Positions 55,368 to 60,590 of a stretch of 60,590 nucleotides of DNA are shown here, one piece after another; the first letter of the stretch is position 1; each line of letters opens with the position of its first letter. A program made the position numbers and the translations under genes. Under the pieces are notes generated by a model that was not told where the DNA came from, did not search any database, and saw only the letters and a program-made list of their open reading frames with translations. Source of the DNA: Nitrincola sp. A-D6 (GTDB lineage: Bacteria > Pseudomonadota > Gammaproteobacteria > Pseudomonadales > Balneatricaceae); assembly GCF_000764495.1 (NCBI RefSeq), contig NZ_JRLB01000025.1, positions 1-60,590 on the forward strand, read 5' to 3'.

Positions 55368-56410
55368 TTAATTCAACGGAAAATCAAGCATACGCTGCAA
55401 AGGTACGCGGGCTCTCCGGATCAAATCACTGCTGACGTGTACTTCCTGGTCACCGTTTAACAACACATCCCGCAAATTTTCCAGACCATTCATCGCCATC
55501 CACGGGCAATGAGCACAACTGCGACAGGTTGCGCCGGTACCACCGGTAGGGGCTTCAATCAATGTTTTTCCAGGTGCTGCCTGCTGCATTTTGTAAAAAA
55601 TACCGCGATCCGTGGCAACAATAAACATCGGATTGGGTAACGTAGCAGCAGCCTTGATCAGCTGACTGGTAGAACCTACCACATCGGCAAGCTCCACTAC
55701 CGCTTCCGGGGATTCTGGATGTACCAGAACCGCCGCTTCAGGGTAAATGGCTTTCAGATCACGCAACCCTTTGGCTTTGAATTCCTCATGCACGATGCAA
55801 GCACCGTCCCAAAGCAACATCTCAGCCCCGGTATTCTGCTGAACATACTCACCCAGATGCTTATCTGCGCCCAGATAACTTTCTTGCCCTGCTCTGCCAG
55901 GTGCGCAACCACACGCAGCGCAATACTTGAGGTCACAACCCAGTCAGCACGCGCTTTCACGGCGGCTGAGGTATTGGCATAAACAACAACCTCATGATCC
56001 GGGTACTGATCGCAGAAAGCCGAAAATTCATCAACCGGACAGCCTATATCCAGAGAGCAGGTTGCTTCCAGCGTTGGCATAAGAATGCGTTTTTCCGGGC
56101 TGAGTATTTTCGCGGTTTCACCCATAAAGCGCACACCCGCCACCAGCAGCGTGGAAGCGTCGTGCTGACTACCAAACCGCGCCATTTCTAACGAATCCGA
56201 AACACAGCCACCACTTTTTTCAGCCAGGGCCTGAATAACCGGATCGGTGTAGTAATGTGCGACCAGACAAGCATTTTTCAGCTTCAGCAGCGACAGGATT
56301 TCATCAATCAGCACAGATGTTTGCTGCTGATCCAGCGCATCAGGTAAATGCTCCTGAGCAAAATGCTCTTGTACAAGAATACGGTCTGCCAAATCTCGTT
56401 TACTTAGCAT
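55368..56410 (-). CDS. nadA: Quinolinate synthase NadA, frame broken near 55880
   Basis: NadA (4Fe-4S) joins iminoaspartate and DHAP to quinolinate for NAD. Motifs include [48 protein letters not shown], and the later cysteines in [20 protein letters not shown]. The frame is lost at GGGCGCAGATAAG; one more C would read [20 protein letters not shown], giving 347 residues, the E. coli length. The ATG at 56410 follows GGAAG. The printed frames are 55754-56470 and 55368-55820. Confidence 0.93.
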
Positions 56411-56508
56411 CAATACTTCCGAGTTGAATAAAGGGTCAGCAAGCCTTGGGCATGCATGAAAACTAGGCATTATAGCACATAGAAAAACACGAATAGACTG
56501 ATAAACTA

Positions 56509-57201
56509 TCAGGGTTGGTAGCGTGTCGGATCAGGCACACCGGCCTGCTCAAAACCCTTGGCACGCAAACGACAACTGTCACAACGCCCGCAGGCACGCC
56601 CTTCATCATCGGCCTGATAACAGGAAACGGTGTTAGCGTAATCCATTCCAAGCGCAGTGCCAGCCTGAATAATTTGTGCCTTAGTGAGATCAATCAGTGG
56701 TGTATGGATACGTATCGGCTTACCTTCAACACCCTGGCGTGTTGCCAGAGCCGCCATTGCTTCAAATGCACGGATAAACTCAGGACGACAATCCGGATAG
56801 CCGGAATAATCGACGGCATTTACACCGATAAAAATGGCACTGGCATCCAGGACTTCAGCCCAACCTAACGCCAGAGATAAAAACACGGTATTTCGCGCAG
56901 GTACATAGGTCAGCGGAATACCTTCCTCCTGCACATCATCAGTATCCGATTCCGGCATACTGAGGTTATGATCTGTCAGCGCAGAGCCACCAAAATCTTC
57001 CAAATTCAAACGCAAGACACGATGTTCAACTACATCAGCTTCCATAGCAACAATGCGCGCAGCATTCAGCTCAGTCAGTGAACGCTGCCCATAATCAAAG
57101 CTAAGTACATAGCAGCTATAACCCTGATCTTTGGCCATAGCCAGAACCGTTGCTGAATCCAGCCCTCCGGACAGGAGTACAACGGCACATTTGCCAGTCA
57201 T
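56509..57201 (-). CDS. queC: 7-cyano-7-deazaguanine synthase QueC
   Basis: QueC makes preQ0 from CDG with ATP for queuosine. It has the PP-loop [61 protein letters not shown], and the zinc cysteines in [19 protein letters not shown]. Length is 230 residues. It follows the tol-pal genes on the minus strand, 15 bases after cpoB, a common arrangement. Confidence 0.94.
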   Translation of the reverse strand: MTGKCAVVLLSGGLDSATVLAMAKDQGYSCYVLSFDYGQRSLTELNAARIVAMEADVVEHRVLRLNLEDFGGSALTDHNLSMPESDTDDVQEEGIPLTYVPARNTVFLSLALGWAEVLDASAIFIGVNAVDYSGYPDCRPEFIRAFEAMAALATRQGVEGKPIRIHTPLIDLTKAQIIQAGTALGMDYANTVSCYQADDEGRACGRCDSCRLRAKGFEQAGVPDPTRYQP

Positions 57202-57215
57202 TATTTACGCCCTCT

Positions 57216-58007
57216 TCAGTTGCTTTCTACAGGTTGGAAACTTTGCGCCAGGGTCGCAGCGGTACTCTGTGGATACTCGCTGATCACACGCTGCAGCAAA
57301 TGCCGCGAGCGCTCCTGCTCCCCAAGCCTGGACAAGGTGACGCCCAGCTTATACAGAGCATCAGGAACCTTATGGTGATTTGGAAATCGCTCAAGCACGG
57401 TTTCAAAAGCACTGCTGGCAAGCTCCGGAGACTCTTTAGCAAGATGCAATTCACCTAGCCAGTAGTAACCATTGGCCGTATTGGCATGTTCTGGATAACG
57501 TTGCACAAACGCTTCAAAAGCACCAATAGCTGCGTCGAAATCGCGTGCCCGTACCAGTGCAAAGGCTTCGTCATAGGCCAACTGATCGTCAGCGGAAGCA
57601 GGTTCAGCCACAATAGCCGGATCTGACTCAGCCTCAGAAGGTGGCAGGGTATCGGCAGGCAATAAATCTGAAGGGGCTGAAAGTGGAGGAAGGCTATCAG
57701 AGTCCATGGCCGCCTGCATCAGCACACTAAGGCGCCGATCCATATCACGGTAGCGATCTGAGGAATCGGCTTCCAGCCGTTGCAACTTATGCTGCGTAGT
57801 TTCGAGTTCTCCACGCAAAAAGCGAACATCTTCCTGTAGCTGAAGAACCAGCAACATCAGTTCACTCTGACTGGAAACACCCGCTGGGGCTGCTGATGCA
57901 TCCCCACTTCCCCTGATCTCGATCACCGGCACCTGAGCTTGTGCTGACAACGTCAGCACAGCACTCAGACAACCTGCAACTGCGTATTTCAGTGAAGGTT
58001 TCATCAT
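57216..58007 (-). CDS. cpoB: Cell-division coordinator CpoB (YbgF)
   Basis: The 263-residue protein has a signal peptide (LSAVLTLSAQA), a coiled-coil trimerisation region (LMLLVLQLQEDVRFLRGELE), a variable Ser/Pro/Glu linker, and TPR repeats (FDAAIGAFEAFVQRYPEHAN, ANGYYWLGELHLA, KVPDALYKLGVTLSRLGEQE). CpoB links PBP1B and the Tol system during division. Follows pal by 7 bases. Confidence 0.92.
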   Translation of the reverse strand: MMKPSLKYAVAGCLSAVLTLSAQAQVPVIEIRGSGDASAAPAGVSSQSELMLLVLQLQEDVRFLRGELETTQHKLQRLEADSSDRYRDMDRRLSVLMQAAMDSDSLPPLSAPSDLLPADTLPPSEAESDPAIVAEPASADDQLAYDEAFALVRARDFDAAIGAFEAFVQRYPEHANTANGYYWLGELHLAKESPELASSAFETVLERFPNHHKVPDALYKLGVTLSRLGEQERSRHLLQRVISEYPQSTAATLAQSFQPVESN

Positions 58008-58014
58008 TTTTCAA

Positions 58015-58539
58015 TCAACGGCTCAGGTATCTCAATTCAACACGACGATTCTGTGACCAGGCACCTTCATGGTTGCCCGTAACGGCCGCACGCTCTTCGC
58101 CATAGCTGACAGTTTCGATCTGACCTGCATTCGCACCATTGACAATCAACAGACGCTCAACAGCATTGGCACGACGTTCACCCAACGCCATGTTGTATTC
58201 ACGTGTACCACGCTCATCCGTATGGCCATCCAGTCTTACACGTGCTGACGGATTACCTGCCAGGTAACGCGCATGTCCTTCCAGATCAGGAAAAAATTCC
58301 TGACGCACGACAGCACGGTCAAACTCGAAATAAAACACATTTTTCAGAGTCGCTACTTCCTCCCAGCTACCTGGCGTTACGCCAGTACCTGTTCCAGTAC
58401 CATAGGCACTGGTGTCAGTACCTGTACCTGTACCATTCATAGCCCCTGAATCACTTTTACTGCCTGTAGAGCTACAGCCTGCAGCAAACGCCATAACAGC
58501 AGCCAACGCTAGCGCTTTAGTCAAATGAACATAACGCAT
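58015..58539 (-). CDS. pal: Peptidoglycan-associated lipoprotein Pal
   Basis: The lipobox FAAGC (Cys-22) is followed by a Gly/Thr/Ser-rich linker (TGTGTDTSAYGTGTGTG) and an OmpA domain (VFYFEFDRAVVRQEF, DGHTDERGTREYNMALGERR, NRRVELRYLSR). It binds peptidoglycan, TolB and OmpA. Length is 174 residues. Pal lies downstream of tolB with 57 bases between. Confidence 0.95.
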   Translation of the reverse strand: MRYVHLTKALALAAVMAFAAGCSSTGSKSDSGAMNGTGTGTDTSAYGTGTGTGVTPGSWEEVATLKNVFYFEFDRAVVRQEFFPDLEGHARYLAGNPSARVRLDGHTDERGTREYNMALGERRANAVERLLIVNGANAGQIETVSYGEERAAVTGNHEGAWSQNRRVELRYLSR

Positions 58540-58596
58540 TTCTTTCTCCTGTTGCCCGCTTTAAGAGCAAGCAATTCAATTTAAGGTTGATACAGT

Positions 58597-59904
58597 TTAT
58601 TGCAAAAATGGCGACCACGCCGGTTCTCTGACATCTCCCTGAGGAACCGGCATGCTGAAACGTATACGCCCATCCAGAGATACAGCGGACAAAATACCGC
58701 GGCCCCTTTCCTGAGTAGCATACATAACAATACTGCCGTTCGGTGCGATGCTTGGAGACTCATCGTAATCGCTGTTGGTTAAAATATCCAGACGTCCACT
58801 CTTTAGGTCCTGAACAGCTATCTGGAAGCGACGCGAACTGCCACGGTGAACCATGGTCAGAAAACGCCCGTCTTGCGTGAGACGTCCGCGGGCATTGTAA
58901 CTGCCTTCGTAAGTAACACGTTCCACTGAACGTGAAGACAGATCCATCCGATAGATCTGTGGCGAGCCGCCACGGTCAGAGGTGAAAAATATTGACTTAC
59001 CATCCGGTGCCCAAAAAGGCTCTGTATCGATTGCACTGCTTTGCGTCATTCGATCCAGTGCATGGGTTCTTAAATCCAGCACATAGATCTCAGGATTGCC
59101 ATCTTTGGACAGGACCAGCGCAAGCTTGTGGCCATCAGGCGACCAGGCTGGCGCACCATTTAATCCAGGAAAAGACTGTATCTGCTCACGCTGCCCTGTG
59201 GCCAGATGCTGGATATAGATAACCGGACGGGTAGTTTCAAAGGAGACATAGGCCAGCTTGGTACCATCAAATGACCAGGCAGGTGACAAAATTGGCTCAT
59301 TGGATTCCAGTATTGTTCGGGCACGCTCACCATCCCAGTCAGCCAGACGCAAGCGGTAACGCTGTTCATCCGTATCACGACGATCCGCTGCCACATACAC
59401 AATACGGGTTGAAAAAGCCCCCTTAATCCCTGTCAAGGCTTCAAAAATCACATCGGAGATATAATGAGCCGCATCACGAAGGTTCTGACTGCCTGCTGAT
59501 ACTTCGCGCACCAAAATACGCTCTTCTTTAAGTACGTCATACAGCTCAAAGGTAATTTTCACCTCACTAGCAGACAGAGGCTCCATACGACCTGTTACCA
59601 GATAATCCTGATTCATCATACGCCAGTCGCGGAAAAATACCTGCTCTTCACGATCAGGAAAGCTCAGCATATTTTCACGACTCATCGATTTGAAAAAGCC
59701 ACTGCGACCAAGATTCTGGCTGATAATGCCAGCAATATCGTCCGACAAAGCTGCCTCACCCTGCCAACCAAAAGGTGCGACAGCTACGGGCACCGGGCTT
59801 TCAACACCCTGGGTCACTTCCACCACTAGCTGTTGCGCCATCAGCGCTGAGCTGAAACTGAACATTAACAAAAATAACAGTTTTTTAAATATACTCATTA
59901 CCAT
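58597..59904 (-). CDS. tolB: Tol-Pal system translocation protein TolB
   Basis: The 435-residue protein has a signal peptide (LMFSFSSALMAQ), an N-terminal alpha/beta domain (ISQNLGRSGFFKSM) and a beta-propeller with WSFDGTKLAYVSFE, WSPDGHKLALVLSKDGNPEI, WAPDGKSIFFTSDRGGSPQI and FVWS-like end repeats. I chose the ATG at 59904 (AGGA just upstream), overlapping the tolA stop; ATG at 59898 is an alternative. Confidence 0.95.
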   Translation of the reverse strand: MVMSIFKKLLFLLMFSFSSALMAQQLVVEVTQGVESPVPVAVAPFGWQGEAALSDDIAGIISQNLGRSGFFKSMSRENMLSFPDREEQVFFRDWRMMNQDYLVTGRMEPLSASEVKITFELYDVLKEERILVREVSAGSQNLRDAAHYISDVIFEALTGIKGAFSTRIVYVAADRRDTDEQRYRLRLADWDGERARTILESNEPILSPAWSFDGTKLAYVSFETTRPVIYIQHLATGQREQIQSFPGLNGAPAWSPDGHKLALVLSKDGNPEIYVLDLRTHALDRMTQSSAIDTEPFWAPDGKSIFFTSDRGGSPQIYRMDLSSRSVERVTYEGSYNARGRLTQDGRFLTMVHRGSSRRFQIAVQDLKSGRLDILTNSDYDESPSIAPNGSIVMYATQERGRGILSAVSLDGRIRFSMPVPQGDVREPAWSPFLQ

Positions 59905-60590
59905 CTCAATCCTTCAGGCCTGAAAACCACCTGTGTTCTTCTTAGACGACGCTCAAATAATATCGGATCCACTTCGGCTACCCGTGGCAGGCGCTCTGTT
60001 CTTCTTACAGCCTGCTCCGCTGAACGATCAAAAGCCAAATCACCACTGCTCTGTACAATACGCACATCGGCAATTTCGCCATTTGGCATCAATTGTATCT
60101 CAACCGTTGCCTGCATTCCTGAGCGTGCAGTGGCTGGAATATTCCAGTTTTTTGTCAGCATGGTACTGATATAAGAGCCAATATCACCGATAACCGCATC
60201 AGCTGCCGCCTGTGCAGCCCGCTGCGCTTCAGCTTTGGCCTCTGCTTCAGCCTGAGCCTGAGCTTGAGCCTGTGCTTCACGTTGGCGTGCCTCTTCCCGC
60301 GCTTTGGCTTGTGCATCCTCCTGACGTTGACGCTCTTCAGCCTGCCGGCGCTCTTCCTGTCGACGCTGCTCTGCTGCGGCTTGACGTTCAGCTTCTTCAC
60401 GGCGCTGGCGCTCGGCATCAGCCTGCTGCTGGCGTTCCTGCTCGGCACGAATGCGCGACTCAACCTCGCGCTGTGCGGCTAACTCTTGTTCACGCTGCTG
60501 CTCGGCTTCACGCTGCTGTTGCTGCTGGCGTTGTTGCTCCTGGCGCTGCTGCTCTTCTTGACGCTGTTGTTCCTGCTGTTGTTGTTCCTG
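59898..60590 (-). CDS. tolA: TolA, C-terminal 230 residues; upstream part lies beyond the window
   Basis: The frame is open from the window edge to the TAA at 59898-59900. The first 135 residues are a Gln/Glu/Ala/Arg-rich coiled coil (QEQQRQEEQQRQEQQRQQQQ, then RQEERRQAEERQRQ), the domain II rod; the rest is the domain III fold (MLTKNWNIPATARSGMQATV, VEIQLMPNGEIADVRIVQS) that meets TolB, Pal and phage or colicin proteins. The low-complexity DNA gives a spurious frame on the same strand and must not be read as a separate gene. Confidence 0.93.
   Translation of the reverse strand, partial: QEQQQQEQQRQEEQQRQEQQRQQQQQREAEQQREQELAAQREVESRIRAEQERQQQADAERQRREEAERQAAAEQRRQEERRQAEERQRQEDAQAKAREEARQREAQAQAQAQAEAEAKAEAQRAAQAAADAVIGDIGSYISTMLTKNWNIPATARSGMQATVEIQLMPNGEIADVRIVQSSGDLAFDRSAEQAVRRTERLPRVAEVDPILFERRLRRTQVVFRPEGLRW

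Noticed and set aside
60155..60463. Lys/Arg-rich 102-codon frame inside tolA
   Set aside because: It is a shifted reading of the low-complexity TolA rod; the Gln/Glu/Ala frame runs open to the window edge and joins the known C-terminal domain.
60240..60590. Short direct repeats resembling a repeat array or CRISPR
   Set aside because: They are codon-level repeats of the TolA coiled coil, without regular spacers or repeat length.

Overview
The window reads as a chromosome segment of a marine-type gammaproteobacterium, most likely in or near the Oceanospirillales (inferred from gene content and order; no search was run). Several core blocks follow the gammaproteobacterial pattern: tolA-tolB-pal-cpoB-queC, dapA-bamC-purC, lon-hupB-ppiD, purM-purN divergent from hda, and bcp/perM/tusA/bepA close together. 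No rRNA, tRNA, CRISPR array, prophage or complete insertion sequence was recognised.

Layout. 1-12.1 kb is an accessory zone with mostly small minus-strand genes: an orphan RelB-type antitoxin cut by the window edge, a GDSL hydrolase bracketed by 13-bp direct repeats, rlmF, a CopG-type antitoxin with only the tail of its toxin, a LysR/MFS pair, an AhpD-like/membrane-protein pair, a periplasmic ATP-dependent DNA ligase, a LysR/DUF1127 pair, yefM-yoeB, a possible pore-protein/small-membrane-protein pair, a Trp-rich protein, a tautomerase and a MarR regulator. Decayed copies of the marR and Trp-rich genes lie at 140-186 and 6302-6437. 12.1-18.3 kb is mixed: LysR/quinone oxidoreductase, an orphan AAA ATPase, an AT-rich acyltransferase, an alpha/beta hydrolase and mgtE. 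18.4-24.2 kb is one long minus-strand run, DUF2066-hda-tcdA-apbE-yfiR-yfiN-yfiB, ending at a clear terminator and joining replication control, tRNA modification, flavinylation and c-di-GMP signalling. 24.3-27.0 kb is purM-purN-DUF3108-yfcL. 27.1-33.6 kb is a signalling cluster: a CheY-like regulator, a degenerate sensor kinase fused to a DEDDh exonuclease, a small membrane protein, a CrbS/MxtR-like transporter-kinase, and a DUF294 nucleotidyltransferase. 33.8-40 kb holds an M23 peptidase, a TSUP permease, an unknown exported protein, a second degenerate kinase and a yejF-like double ATPase. 40-60.6 kb is housekeeping: ppiD, hupB, lon, nfuA, rlmD, an RluA-family gene, a 2-hydroxyacid dehydrogenase, purC, bamC, dapA, bcp, perM, tusA, bepA, nadA, queC, cpoB, pal, tolB and tolA.

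A dominant technical signal is that about fourteen genes, including lon, nadA, bamC, ppiD, mgtE, bcp and yejF, are broken by single-base indels. Most can be explained by losing one base from a run of identical bases, and adding it back restores the normal family length. I read these mainly as consensus sequence errors, and report each such gene over its whole corrected span.
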